Positions 49,470 through 60,086 of a stretch of DNA of 64,000 bases are shown in pieces. The stretch is taken from the NCBI GenBank assembly GCA_963721445.1, contig CAVRIZ010000005.1, forward strand, positions 372,001 through 436,000. The letters are read 5' to 3'. The translations under genes were made by a program, and so were the position numbers. Position 1 is the stretch's first letter; the number at the start of each line of letters is the position of its first letter. The notes below the pieces were generated by a model that made no database searches, was not told the origin of the DNA, and was given only the letters and a program-made list of their open reading frames with translations. This DNA is from DAIOEK01 sp963721445. Lineage in GTDB: Bacteria; Chloroflexota; Anaerolineae; Anaerolineales; Anaerolineaceae.

Positions 49470-49722
49470 TCAACGGGAAATCATTGATTTCACGAAGAAA
49501 TACCTTCGTCTTTGATGCACTTTCAAACCTTTACCCGCGTTGTGCAGGATTTCTGTCAGATTCTCAATAGCCTGTCTTGTTTCTGCTTCACTGCCACCAT
49601 CCACAAGTTGTCCTCTACCTGGAAACAGACCCAGTTGGTTGGAAGTATTGAGAATATTTTCAACCTGGATCGCCTGTGAATATGGACCAATTGCTTAGTG
49701 TGCTTGTTCAGGCACGATTGAC
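49470..49722 (-). pseudogene. ridA: Decayed RidA/YjgF-family gene
   Basis: Too broken for an ordinary gene call, but the minus strand encodes AIGPYSQAIQVENIL, LGLFPGRGQLVDGGSEAETRQ and AIENLTEILHNAGKGL. These match the RidA enamine deaminase pattern in order. An in-frame TAA precedes AIGPYSQ, no start codon remains, and the end continues in another frame (ASKTKVFLREINDFP) before homology is lost. RidA removes reactive enamines made by PLP enzymes. The locus lies in a 417-base gap that otherwise has only the terminator downstream. Confidence 0.75.
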
Positions 49723-49756
49723 TATTCCTCAGTTTGAATGCTCTCTCCGCGGCCGG

Positions 49757-50314
49757 TTATTTGTCCTTAGCGCTATTCTGTTTCATAAACCGTTTGCCTT
49801 CCCGTAGGATACGGTGGCACTCATCAATTCGAGCCGAAAGAAGCAGGACAGTCCCTTGTAATCGAGTGATCGTATATTTCGCCATAGGACGGTTGATAAC
49901 TTTACCTGAGCTGCTAAAACCATTATGGTTCTCTAAAAGCAGCTTTCCCTCCAACCGGTGCTCTTTGGCAGCATAATAAGCGCTAAAATAATCATAGAAA
50001 AAGACTCTCATCTCGCCCCAGTGTTTGTTACCCCTGTTATAGAGGGTCTTATAATCATTCAGCAGTTTTTGTAATCCTCCTTCCAGAGGTCTTACTTCCT
50101 TCTCTTTCCGGTTGTACAGTTTTTTCAACCGTTGATACTGACTGGTGAGCACATCTGTTCCACTCGTGCCGATTTCTTCACCCGTTTGGGGGGGCATCGA
50201 GGCGGTTGACGCGACAACAATGGACTGAGGCAAGATCATTCCTGCTACAAGGATCATCATACTGACGAGAAGTATGAATCGGGTGGATTTAACGTGTAAT
50301 TTAATAGGATCCAT
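49757..50314 (-). CDS. Secreted helical protein of unknown function
   Basis: 185 aa with a signal peptide (about 1-35, FILLVSMMILVAGMILPQSIVVAS). The mature part is highly charged and predicted mostly helical, with LTSQYQRLKKLYNRKEKEV and YITRLQGTVLLLSARIDECHRIL-like coiled stretches. No family recognised. ATG 50314 follows AAGGAGGAAG. Its ribosome site and clean frame support a real gene. Confidence 0.65.
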   Translation of the reverse strand: MDPIKLHVKSTRFILLVSMMILVAGMILPQSIVVASTASMPPQTGEEIGTSGTDVLTSQYQRLKKLYNRKEKEVRPLEGGLQKLLNDYKTLYNRGNKHWGEMRVFFYDYFSAYYAAKEHRLEGKLLLENHNGFSSSGKVINRPMAKYTITRLQGTVLLLSARIDECHRILREGKRFMKQNSAKDK

Positions 50315-50417
50315 ATTCGCTTCCTCCTTCAAGGCGGAAATGGTTATTCCGATAATTTATGCAAGAAATATTCCATTAAGTCTGATAATACATCGATATT
50401 TGTGTCCTTTCATTAAA

Positions 50418-50447
50418 AACACCGAAAAGCGATCGCTTTTCGGTGTT
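50418..50447 (-). terminator. Perfect palindromic terminator after the creatininase-family gene
   Basis: Thirty-base perfect palindrome AACACCGAAAAGCG with its complement, centred on GCGATCGC. On the minus strand TTT runs directly follow. It lies 40 bases past the restored stop codon (50488). Confidence 0.75.
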
Positions 50448-50487
50448 CTCAGCAAAGAATAATTTCGGCACACGAATATTGATCTGA

Positions 50488-51184
50488 TCAAACGGGTAAT
50501 TCCGGAAAGGTCAAAAAATATAAGATGTCATCCAAACAGATTTGAAAAAGTTCCTGCATGATATTGTCGCTGGCGGTATAGGTGCTTCCCATCATGCCAT
50601 CTCCATGGATTCTTCCTGGATTGGGTAGCATTCAGGAGCCCAATATATGAAACAGGTGGTTTTTCATGGGTTGGCATCTCAGAAACACGAGTAAAAGAAA
50701 ATGCTTCCATCCAACTTGCGTGGTCGGGGGAAAGGCTGTATTTGGCTGCCAATGCGGAGACACTGTTGGACATCCACCAGGCATACCAAATAATGCGTAA
50801 GTCTTCATGTCTGTTTGAGATCTCAACCATTTTCTCCCTGGCTATTTCATTTCCACCATGTCCATTCAAGATGAGGATTCGCCTGAAACCATGTTGATAC
50901 AGCGAAGTAATGATATCTTCCGCAATCATCAAAAGCGATTCGCTTCGCAGGCTGATCGTCCCCGGATAGGACAGAAAATATGGACAGACCCCGAAATTTA
51001 ACTCAGGTCCAATCAAGACGCCTGTCTGTTGGGATGCTGCATCCGCAAGCGCCATCGGAATTCGTGTATCCGTTAGTAGACTCAGATAGCCGTGTTGTTC
51101 TGTCGCTCCGAGAACGATGATGATACGGTCATCCTGCTGTAAATATCTCTCTACATCCATCCAGTTGATGTCCGAAAACCGCAT
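50488..51184 (-). CDS. Creatininase-family amidohydrolase, one frameshift
   Basis: About 231 aa. The family motifs are present: LGATEQHGYLSLLTDTRI, FGVCPYFLSYPGTISLR and ILNGHGGNE (metal ligands Glu, Asp, His). Members hydrolyse creatinine or cyclic amides, including steps in F420 or riboflavin-type pathways, so the substrate is open. The obvious frame ends early at 50528. The expected C terminus (GRIHGDGMMGSTYTASDNIM ... ILYFLTFPELPV) is in the +1 frame and ends at TGA 50488, so an extra base lies at about 50612-50632. Confidence 0.8.
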
Positions 51185-51208
51185 GGCACTCTCCTTAGAA
51201 TAAATACC

Positions 51209-52729
51209 TTATTGACACTTATTGGGGATCAATTCAAAATCGGTTTTTCCAATTTCAGGTGAGAAAAAACTATAATCACGCAATAATGGTCGGCTTCCGC
51301 TGTCCAAATAATTGAGAACGATTCGAAAACTATTGATGGGTGTCAAAGTTGGATATAGTTGTCTGCGGATTTCTTCCGGCGCATAAAAAGCCATCAGGTT
51401 TTTCAAACGGGTGTTCTTGTCTTTTGGATCGTAACCATGATCCGATTCAAGGATGATGATCGGCGGGATATCTGATTCCCGCAAGATGGTCTCAACGATC
51501 TTGGTGATCCGCTTATTTACATAGATCAGTTGATTAATATACGGGTCACCAGGATGTTTTGTGTCCAAAGCGAATGAACCATCCTGGGCAAGCACGTAAG
51601 GCTCATGTGGTGCTCCTAGGTGGGCATAGACATATTTGGGGCTTTTTAATTGAGCCACAGAATCCAACTTATCCAGCGTATTTCGATGAACCAAATAGTA
51701 GTATTCGGCAGATTCATCAAACGTATCCAGATTCACTGGCTCTGTTTGACCTGATGGTGCAAATCGCTTGCTATATTCGGTATATAAGATCCCCATTGAA
51801 GAGTTGATTAGTATTGTTTCGAACTTATTTAAGACTGTATATTTTTGGTTCAGATCCACCTTATAGTAAAAATCTACATCTGGTGTTTCGGACCAGGGAT
51901 AAGCAGATTCAAAAGATACCGTGGTATACCCCAGCTCTTCAAGTTTCGCGCGAACTGGATTATGGATGATCTTTTCCCGTTCGATCGTGATATCAGAACT
52001 CCAACCCTGCGTTGTTGTGTCCGCAGGTGTGTCTGATATGTAATCCATCGACAGAGTGGATAAGATGGAGATCATCGTGATTTGATAGTTACTCTGGGAA
52101 CAGGGAATGACGGTAAAGCCCAAGTCTTTCAAGTGTCCGGTGAAGTTTGAATTATCAAAACCAAATTTGCTCTGCAATACATCATTCCGAGCATACGCAT
52201 CGAGAATGATGAAATAAACATCCGGCAGTCCTGCCTGGGCAGATACAACTGCTTTGCCCTTATTTCTCAACTCCATGTCATATTGTATGAGTTTGATTGT
52301 TGCGGGGATGGCTGAGAATAAGAATAAAACCAGTAATATCAAATTGATAGGAACAATTATTTGCCTTACATTATCTTTGAATTGAAGGATCACCCAGGTT
52401 ATTACTCCGCCAATCACTAGAAATAGCGGGAAAAGAATACTGTGATGACTCAGAAATAGTTTCCTCGGTTCAAGCCACTGGTAGACATGACCATACGAAA
52501 AAAATAATAGGATGAATAAACCGCCTATGAGGGATGCTGAGATCCACGATCGTGAAGTCACCCGAAGGATGAGCAGGACCACAATCCCAAATATGAATAG
52601 GTATAAAACGGATCTGGCGATATCGGATTTATCAATCTGTGTGATGTTCGCTGCAGCCAAAAATGCAACCGGGATCAAGGCTGCGATTATCGGAGTGATC
52701 GGGAGAGAGAAAGGATTAAACTTTTTCAT
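51209..52729 (-). CDS. Membrane sulfatase/phosphotransferase-like protein
   Basis: 506 aa. Four or five N-terminal membrane helices (about 10-160) and an extracytoplasmic alkaline-phosphatase-superfamily domain. DVYFIILDAYARNDVL has the metal Asp and an Ala where sulfatases usually have the nucleophile region; HLGAPHEPYV and ILESDHGYD carry the other metal ligands. Possibly adds or removes a phosphate-linked group on surface glycans. Weaker than the fold assignment is any statement about substrate. 24 bases upstream of the creatininase-family gene, so probably co-transcribed. Confidence 0.78.
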   Translation of the reverse strand: MKKFNPFSLPITPIIAALIPVAFLAAANITQIDKSDIARSVLYLFIFGIVVLLILRVTSRSWISASLIGGLFILLFFSYGHVYQWLEPRKLFLSHHSILFPLFLVIGGVITWVILQFKDNVRQIIVPINLILLVLFLFSAIPATIKLIQYDMELRNKGKAVVSAQAGLPDVYFIILDAYARNDVLQSKFGFDNSNFTGHLKDLGFTVIPCSQSNYQITMISILSTLSMDYISDTPADTTTQGWSSDITIEREKIIHNPVRAKLEELGYTTVSFESAYPWSETPDVDFYYKVDLNQKYTVLNKFETILINSSMGILYTEYSKRFAPSGQTEPVNLDTFDESAEYYYLVHRNTLDKLDSVAQLKSPKYVYAHLGAPHEPYVLAQDGSFALDTKHPGDPYINQLIYVNKRITKIVETILRESDIPPIIILESDHGYDPKDKNTRLKNLMAFYAPEEIRRQLYPTLTPINSFRIVLNYLDSGSRPLLRDYSFFSPEIGKTDFELIPNKCQ

Positions 52730-52737
52730 CGGATAAA

Positions 52738-52766
52738 TTAGGCAGCTTTCAATGAAAGCTGCCTAA
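52738..52766 (-). terminator. Terminator after leuS
   Basis: Perfect 13-bp stem TTAGGCAGCTTTC and complement with an AAT loop, 40 bases past the leuS stop. Confidence 0.7.
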
Positions 52767-52805
52767 TTCTGGTTTCTACAGAAGGTAGCTTACCCGAAAA
52801 TTATA

Positions 52806-55266
52806 CTATAGGACGATATTCACCAACCGGCCGGGTACTACTATCACCTGCCGGGGAATTTTCCCATCAAGCGCTTTTTTTACGGCTTCGCTGGCCAAAG
52901 CTGCCTGACGAGCATCTTCGCTGGAAATACCGACTGGAACCACGATTCGGTCACGTAATTTCCCATTTACCTGAACTATGAGCGTGGCGACCTCATCGGC
53001 TGAGGCTTCTTCGTCCACTTCAGGCCAGGATTGGGTATGCACCGAATACTTATTCCCTTGTTTTGCCCATAGTTCTTCAGCAATATGAGGGCAAATAGGT
53101 GCCAACATCAACGTGTAGATCTCCAATGCTTCCTTCCAGACTGGAGAATTCCCGGCACCATTCTGATATGCTTTATACATCTCGTTCATTAATTCCATTA
53201 ATGAAGAGACGATTGTATTAAATTCGAATCTTTCAAAATCCCGGGTCACCGATTTCAGGGTCTGATGCAATTTCCTGCGTATTTGCTTGAGCACATCGGG
53301 AGTGGCCTTCATTGCGACCTGTTTCTCACTGAAAATCGCCCAGACCCTGCGCAGCCAACGAGCTGTGCCTTCGATACCAGTGCTGGACCACGGACCACCC
53401 ATCTCCCAACGGGTGAAAAAGATCAAGTATGCCCGAACGGTGTCCGCGCCGTATTGGCGAACCAGGTCATCTGGTGCGACGACATTCCCACGACTCTTGC
53501 TCATCTTTTCCGAGTCTTCACCGAGAACCATACCCTGATTTCGCAGCTGCATCATAGGTTCAGTGGTTGGGACGATCCCTAGCGAATGCAATGCTTTATG
53601 GAAGAAACGGGTATAGATCAGGTGCATATTGGCATGCTCGATGCCGCCGGTATAACTGTCCACGGGCATCCAATAGTCATACTCAGCCGGATCAAACGGT
53701 CCCTTGTCATACATAGGTGAAAGATAGCGAAGGTGGTACCAGGATGAACACATGAAGGTATCCATGGTATCCGTCTCACGGGTGGCATCTCCACCGCAGA
53801 CCGGGCAGTTCACATTCTTCCAGGTTGGATGTAGCTTGAGGGGACTTTCACCGGTTGGTTTCCATTCCACATCATCAGGCAGGAGGATTGGCAGTTGATC
53901 TTCAGGAACAGGAACTGCGCCATCCTTCTCACAATAGATCACGGGGATCGGTGCCCCCCAGTAGCGCTGCCTCGAGATCAACCAATCCCGCAATCGATAA
54001 TTGGTTGTCCCCTTACCCACACCCAGCTTTTCCAGATAAGCAATCGCCTTTGAAATCGTCTCATCGGCAGGTGTTCCCGTGAGAGTACCAGAATTGACCA
54101 TCTTCCCAATCGCAGGCACAGACTCGGTCATCTCGTCCACTTGAATTGGTGCAATTCCTTCGGGCTGGATGACAACCTTAATCGGCAGGTCAAATCTGCG
54201 GGCGAATTCGAAGTCACGCTGGTCATGGGCAGGCACAGCCATTATGGCGCCGGTGCCATAGGTAATTAACACGTAATCGGCGATCCATACTGGGATCTTT
54301 TCTCCGTTAACGGGATTGATGGCATGTCCACCGGTGAAAACACCACTTTTTTCCTTGTCGGCAGCCTCACGCTGTACATCGGTTTGCCTGAGTGTCTGTT
54401 GGATATAATCATCAACCTGCTGTTTCTGTTCTGGTGTGGTTAGCTTGCGCACCAGCGGATGTTCCGGCGCAAGTACCATAAAGGTTGCACCCCACAGGGT
54501 ATCTGGTCGGGTGGTAAATACTTCGATATCATCATTGTCTTCAGTGGCGAAATGAACGGAAGCACCCTCCGACCGGCCGATCCAGTTGGTTTCCAGGGTT
54601 CTTACCTTTTCAGCCCAATCGATCTTGGAATAATCCAATAATTCATCGGCAAATTTGGTGGTGCGGAAAAACCATTGTTCCAGGTTCTTTCTTGGTCACC
54701 GGCGTGCCGCATCGTTCGCAATGTCGATCTTCACCCCAGACCTGCTCTCGCGCGAGCGTCGTATTGCAGTTTGGACACCAATCGACCGGTGACATCTTAC
54801 GATATGCCAGATTGTTCTTGAAAAATTGCAGGAAAAACCACTGCGTCCAGCGGTAATACTCCGGGTCGCAAGAGACAGCCTCCCTGCGCCAATCGAACAT
54901 GGAACCCATGCTGCGCAATTGGATTCTCATCCGATCGATATTGGCGTAAGTCCATTTCTTTGGGTGGATGTTGCGTTTGATGGCGGCATTTTCAGCAGGT
55001 AAGCCGAATGCATCAAAGCCCATCGGGAATAGGACGTTGAATCCGCGCATTCGCATAAACCTGGCACGCGCGTCCGGCGGGATCATGGAATACCAATGAC
55101 CGATATGCAGCTCGCCGGAGGGATATGGCAGCATGGTAAGCGCATAGTGTTTGGGACGACTCAGGTCTATATCGGAATGATAGATGCCGTCTTCTTCCCA
55201 TTTCTTTTGCCAGCGCGGTTCGATCTCTGATGGATTGTAAAAATTCGGTTTATCGCTGGTGTCCAT
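52806..55266 (-). CDS. leuS: Leucyl-tRNA synthetase, one frameshift
   Basis: Charges tRNA-Leu. 819 aa joined. Class I signatures: HIGH in PYPSGELHIGHWYSM near residue 50 and KMSKS in GEDSEKMSKSRGNVV. The editing domain (CP1) with TRPDTLWGATFMV lies between, and the C terminus has KLRDRIVVPVG. The N-terminal frame ends at 54643; homology (LEQWFFRTTKFADELLDY) continues in the +1 frame. The extra base is at about 54678-54695. As an essential gene, the break is unlikely to be a real null. Preceded by a leucine T-box leader. Confidence 0.93.
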
Positions 55267-55322
55267 GGTTTCTCCTCTTTCGGTTCACGATGGTGCGCTT
55301 CGAAATTTCCATTTAAACAAAA

Positions 55323-55349
55323 CGCCTCCGCCCAATCAGGGACGGAGGT
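55323..55349 (-). terminator. T-box-controlled terminator
   Basis: ACCTCCGTCCC and GGGCGGAGGCG form an 11-bp-class stem followed by TTTTGTTT on the minus strand. Confidence 0.85.
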
Positions 55350-55556
55350 TATTCCGCGGTACCACCCTGGTTGCCAGACAATGCTGACCTCTCAGGAAGC
55401 TGTAACGGGCATACCCGTGACCGGTTACTTCATTCACCGGAAAAGCTGCTCGGAAAATTGAGCGGGCAGGCGAGTTCGGTTTTTCGCGCTCCGTAGCGCC
55501 AGGTGAATTTGCACCCTTCCATTCACCTCTCTGCCGGATAACTTACTACTCCTGCT
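55350..55556 (-). promoter_or_regulatory. T-box leader of leuS (leucine, specifier CTC)
   Basis: The invariant T-box sequence AGGGTGGTACCGCG is at 55355-55368 on the minus strand. Upstream is the long stem I region starting near 55555. In its specifier loop position the sequence CGAACTCGCC gives GAA-CTC, a leucine codon (55472-55474). Uncharged tRNA-Leu(GAG) would pair with CTC and with the T-box bulge, stabilise the antiterminator and allow leuS transcription. Confidence 0.9.
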
Positions 55557-55567
55557 TTAGCTTTTTG

Positions 55568-55640
55568 TGGACCCAGCGAGATTCGAACTCGCGACCTTCT
55601 CAATGCCATTGAGACGCGCTCCCAACTGCGCTATGGGCCC
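55568..55640 (-). tRNA. tRNA-Ala (anticodon GGC)
   Basis: 73-base cloverleaf: acceptor GGGCCCA with TGGGTCC, anticodon stem TCTCA/TGAGA around ATGGCAT, so GGC. T loop GTTCGAA. CCA not encoded. Confidence 0.95.
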
Positions 55641-55667
55641 TTGAACCTTTCTTCGCCGCACTTGCAG

Positions 55668-55740
55668 TGGACCTGGAGGGATTCGAACCCTCGACCTCTT
55701 CAGTGCGATTGAAGCGCGCTCCCAACTGCGCTACAGGCCC
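55668..55740 (-). tRNA. tRNA-Ala (anticodon CGC)
   Basis: 73-base cloverleaf, acceptor GGGCCTG with CAGGTCC, anticodon stem CTTCA/TGAAG around ATCGCAC, so CGC. 27 bases upstream of the other tRNA-Ala and very similar to it, suggesting a duplication with anticodon divergence. Confidence 0.95.
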
Positions 55741-55825
55741 CTTATTTCAGGGTGCAGGAATTTTACCCGTTGGGCACAGGCTTGTCAAGAAGGAAAGCAT
55801 TGCATGCGGTTCAGAGGGAAGCGCT

Positions 55826-57709
55826 CTATTCAGACCTCGTCCAACGAATAATAGCGATAACCGGGAGTCTCATACACAGTTGCATTTTCGCGGTTTCGAC
55901 TTTCTCGATCAATTCGCTATTTGTACTGGGTACGACCACCAGATCAATGTTAAAAGCATCCACTTCGGACCGGATCGTCTCTGGAGGCATATCATTGTCG
56001 GGGTTATAGATCATCTCCAGAGTGCAGACGGCGGTTGAATTCTTTTCTCTGGTTTTCTCGATACAAGAAATCCTGAATATAATCCGATTTTGACCAGAAG
56101 AGACGAATGGAAGTGGTTACTTGTGGAATGGAGACGGCCAATTCTTCCGGAGCAAGGATCAATGTCGGATAAGACTGTTCCCGGACCAGATAGTCGATTG
56201 CGGAGAGATGATTCTGCGATATTTTATATGTGCTTTGAGGATGGTACAGAAGGGGATCCGCATAAAGAAAAGCCTTGCCCATTGTCAACAGTGACAAAAT
56301 TAAAAAGCTCGACAGCGCAACCAATAATTTCCATCTTTTTGATTGCACCAGGCAGACAACGGCAAGCGAAATCCCCGGTCCTATCAGTAATAACCAATAG
56401 ACTCGCCAATATGTGGCGAAACTGGTGATGTATTTTGCGATGTATGGGGCAAAGATCGGATTCCAGATCGTCAGACCCAGCAATAACGGAAAGTAAACGA
56501 ATAGAAGTCGAATTATTTTCTCTTTGGATGCAAACAAGCCGATCAAAATGACCAAATACGCGATAAACCACAACGCGCCCTGACCTATAAATCGGAGTAC
56601 GATTTGCTGCGGATCAAACAAGAGCAGGTCATCCGGATTATTGTATACCTGGCTGGACCCGATTCCCACACGGATGGCGACGGCATACAGAGCTAAAGGG
56701 AGGATTGCCCCAATTAAGGTAAAGGGAGCGCTTATTCCTACAATTGATTCTGCACGAAATCGAGCCCAATCAACCCAACCAGTGGGATGGGGATCATATA
56801 TACCGCTATTGGATTTAAGGCGATGCCCGCGAAAGAAATTACGCTAAGCTCAAAGAAAGAAGATTTGGATGGTTTTTTGACGGAAGTCAAAATGGAGGAA
56901 ATCAAATATGGGATCAGAATATGCAGTAAGATCGCCTTCCCCTGCCAAATTCGAGTGAGCAAAAAAGATCCTTGCGAATATTGTGAGTATCCACCAAACA
57001 GGTGAAACAGCGAAAGAACGATCAGGAAAAGAGGTAGATAACGTCTTGGACAAAACCGTTTCGCCAGCGTCGCGTACGAAATATACGAGAGGAGGATCAG
57101 CATAAAGGGGAGGACGGTATGAGCCAGCTCCGCTGCCCGTAATCCGTTCACTTTCGATAGTGTGGCAATCACAAGTTCCCAGGATTCAAACCGGTACTGC
57201 GACATTAATGGGAACCTGGGATCGCCGGTGGAAGGATCCGAGCGATAGAGGGTCGGGTTGTCAATACTTTTCTCGGCCAAACCGACATAAAATGAATCGT
57301 CTGAATTTTGGAAATTTAAGAGACTGCTGCCAACGCCTTGAAGGAGAATAAGGCAGACACAAATGACCAGCGAAACAGAATATAAGCGGTCCAGTTTGAA
57401 ATCCGGCAGCACCGGCCATCGAAATGGTTGCATCTTTGAACGGCGGAATAAGTACATCACACCAATCAGGATGGCGATCAAACCGAAAATAACCAGGGAG
57501 TATAAAAAGCTAAGATGGAAAAAGAGGATGGGTGTTACCACTGCTTGGAAGATGCCGAGAAAATAAACAAATCCGTCAAGGACCGTTGGATTGGGATCAT
57601 CTTTACGGAAGTAAGTTCTGATCACCAATCCAAATACATGGAAGAGGAGGAAAAGGAATAACGTCAATCCAATGGCTTTAATACCAAAAACAATTGTGAA
57701 ACCATCCAT
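55826..57709 (-). CDS. Polytopic membrane protein, unknown function, two frameshifts
   Basis: 627 aa when joined. About a dozen hydrophobic helices, a conserved-looking loop after helix 4 (FQNSDDSFYVGLAEKS, with DPSTGDPRFPLMSQYRFESWE), and a soluble C-terminal domain (IDYLVREQSYPTLILAPEELA, IDLVVVPS). It resembles DUF6077-type membrane proteins or GT-C-like proteins; I am not certain. The first frame stops at 56738; the second begins in the -1/+2 sense near 56745-56775 (the only such case among intact genes here). It ends at 56004, after which NSTAVCTLEMIYNPDNDMPP is in the +1 frame (break about 56028-56060). Confidence 0.7.
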
Positions 57710-57745
57710 GCCAATTCCCTATGCTGTAAAACAAGGATATTCAAA

Positions 57746-58682
57746 TTATATACGACAATAATTCGGATAATTCTTCACCATCTCATGGACCGAATTAATA
57801 TCCACACATTGCATGGGCCCCGCATTCATGACCGATAGACCACCCGTAATGTTGCCGTAGCGGAGGCATTCCTCCATCGGGAGGTTTTTTATATGGGCGT
57901 ACAGGAATCCGGCGTTGAAGCTGTCGCCAGCTCCAGTCGTATCCTTCACTTCTACTTGAATGGCTGGAACCTTCCAGGTCTCCCTGCCGCGGCGGGCAAT
58001 AGCGCCCTTTCCTCCCCGTTTGATCACCACAGTAGGGACGATCTCTGCCAGACGATCCAACGCCCGGAAGACGTCAACCTCTCCGGTGAAAGCAAGCGCT
58101 TCCCCTTCGTTGGGCGCGAAGATATCCACGCCCTGCAATACTGTGATCAAACCGGGCGTTTCCAAAGTCAATTTTGTATGCTGACAGTCCATGAAAAGGG
58201 TGAAATCTTTGCGCCGTGGCAGGCGATTGATCATTTCGACACTTTGCCAGTCATCCATACCGGGTGATAGGTAGCAGTCGAAATTCAACGAGGATAATTC
58301 CTCATAACTGCTCTTTTTGTATGGCGTATCTTCAAAACTGACAAATCCCCTGTCATGTTCAAAGGAAAAGCTGGCTGCCACGAAACGCCGGGGCTCATCA
58401 TAACGCCGGCAAAGACCTGTATCTATACCTGCCTTTTCGGCTTCGGCTAACACATACTGACTGAAGAAATCATCGCCAAAGTCACTGAGCCAGCCCACGT
58501 TCAAACCAAGGCGGTGCAGAATTTGGACAATATAATAAGTACCGCCAGGAACCATCTGAAAATTACGGGCGTAGATATCCGCCCCGGTTCGCGGCATTTC
58601 TGGAAGACCGGTAAATACCATGTCACAAAAGTAAGACCCGGCGACGATAATGTCGTAGTGCTTTTTTTGTACGCTCGACCAT
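57746..58682 (-). CDS. PfkB-family sugar kinase, one frameshift
   Basis: 311 aa. PfkB signatures GGTYYIVQILHRLG (sugar site) and DTTGAGDSFNAGFLYAH (anion hole and catalytic Asp). The true start is ATG 58682, three bases after the GH4 stop. In that frame MVERT is followed by seven A (58662-58668); six A would put it in frame with KKHYDIIVAGSYFCDMVF. In an operon with an ABC sugar importer and a GH4 glycosidase, it probably phosphorylates the imported sugar or its product. The substrate is not readable from sequence. Confidence 0.85.
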
Positions 58683-58685
58683 GGT

Positions 58686-60068
58686 TTATTTCCACTCACC
58701 GACAAATTCTTTGTGCGCCTCGAGATATTCATCCACCAGTGTTCGGGCAAGGGAATACGACAACACCAGCGGATGAGCCATCAATGCCAGGTATGCCTTA
58801 CGTCTTTGATCTGGTCAGGATGGCTTGTGCGGCTAATCGCTCATATTGTTTCACGTTCCGCATCAGTAATTCCTGTTGTTCCGAGACTTGGCCGATCTTG
58901 ATCGGATGAATGCCGCTGCGATCCACATCACAACTGATCTCAACAACATCCGTCGGACGCATACAATCGATCGCTCCCTGGTTTGGGACATTTACAGCAA
59001 TGTGGACGTGCTCCCCCGATTCAAATGCCTCCACGATTCCCAACGCCACACCCGCGTACCCTTCACTGGCAGTGTCGTCTTCCTGCCCCTTGGAAGGATT
59101 GGTGATCAGCCTCTTCGATGCTCGGGGCATCAGGACGGGCATAATTCATATAGGTTGCTCCGCGCCTCTCGTTATATCTCCAGTAGACTTTCGCCACCTC
59201 TTCCGGGTATCTGTCCGGATCAAGTTCGGTTAACATATCCATCAAGGTCTTGTTGAGCAATAAGACTTCCTCACCACGAGTACGTTCTTCCGCCAGGATA
59301 CTGGAAACCGCTCTATCAGCGTAATGATAATAAAAGAGGTACTCATTCATCCATAAGCCCACCTCATTTACCAGGGCAGGTTCAAATACCTTCATGTCAC
59401 TGCTCAGGAGAAAAGCTTCATCAGCCAGGAGCGCGGGCAGTTTTTCTTCCTTGTTCACCTGGATACTGCGTGACCAGGAGAGATGATTCAATCCAAATAC
59501 TTCACATCGAATCTGATCGGCAGGGACTTTCAGATAACGCGCCGCGGAGTGTTGTGCCCCATTCGCGCCGTCACAAATACCCACAATCCGTTCAAATCCG
59601 CTATCCCGTAACGCCTGTGTCACCAGACCGGCCGGATTGGTGAAATTGAACATCCAGGCTTTCGGACAGATCTGATCCATCAACTCGGCATAACCGCGGA
59701 TGGCAGGGATACTCCGCATTGCCATCGCAAATCCCACCCGGACCGGTCGTCTCCTGCCCGAGGACATGGTGCGACAAGGCGATCCGCTCATCCAGCACAC
59801 GACCTTTTTCTTTCCCCACCCGGATCGTGGTGATCACATAATCGGAACCTTCCAGAGCCCTTCGCGGATCAGTTGTGTGGGTTAATCGGATCGGACTCCC
59901 GGCTTGTTTGACTGTCATCTGGCAGATCTTGCTTATGATCTCAAGTTGATCCGCATCCGTATCCATTAAGCAGATCTCTTCCACATGGATCTTTTCTGCC
60001 CGCCTGAGCGCGGATTGAATTACGAGGGGTGCGCGAATTCCGGCGCCACCGATCAATGTTAGCTTCAT
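58686..60068 (-). CDS. GH4 glycosidase (6-phospho-beta-glucosidase type), three frameshifts
   Basis: NAD- and Mn-dependent glycosidase family 4. Joined about 459 aa: KLTLIGGAGIRAPLV (NAD site), RVGKEKGRVLDERIALSHHVLGQETTGPGG, MFNFTNPAGLVTQAL, ICDGANGAQ (metal Cys; the usual CN-P form is altered) and GLNHLSW (metal His). The most similar known members are 6-phospho-beta-glucosidases. Reading crosses into the +1 frame at about 59725-59738, again at 59095-59125 and again at 58798-58816. The last stretch (AYLALMAHPLVLSYSLARTL) ends at TAA 58686. All three steps are extra-base type. Confidence 0.85.
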
Positions 60069-60086
60069 ATATTCCTCACAATAAGA

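Noticed and set aside
54643..55266. Separate short leucyl-tRNA synthetase gene
   Set aside because: Its end and the next frame join into one normal leuS with a single break.
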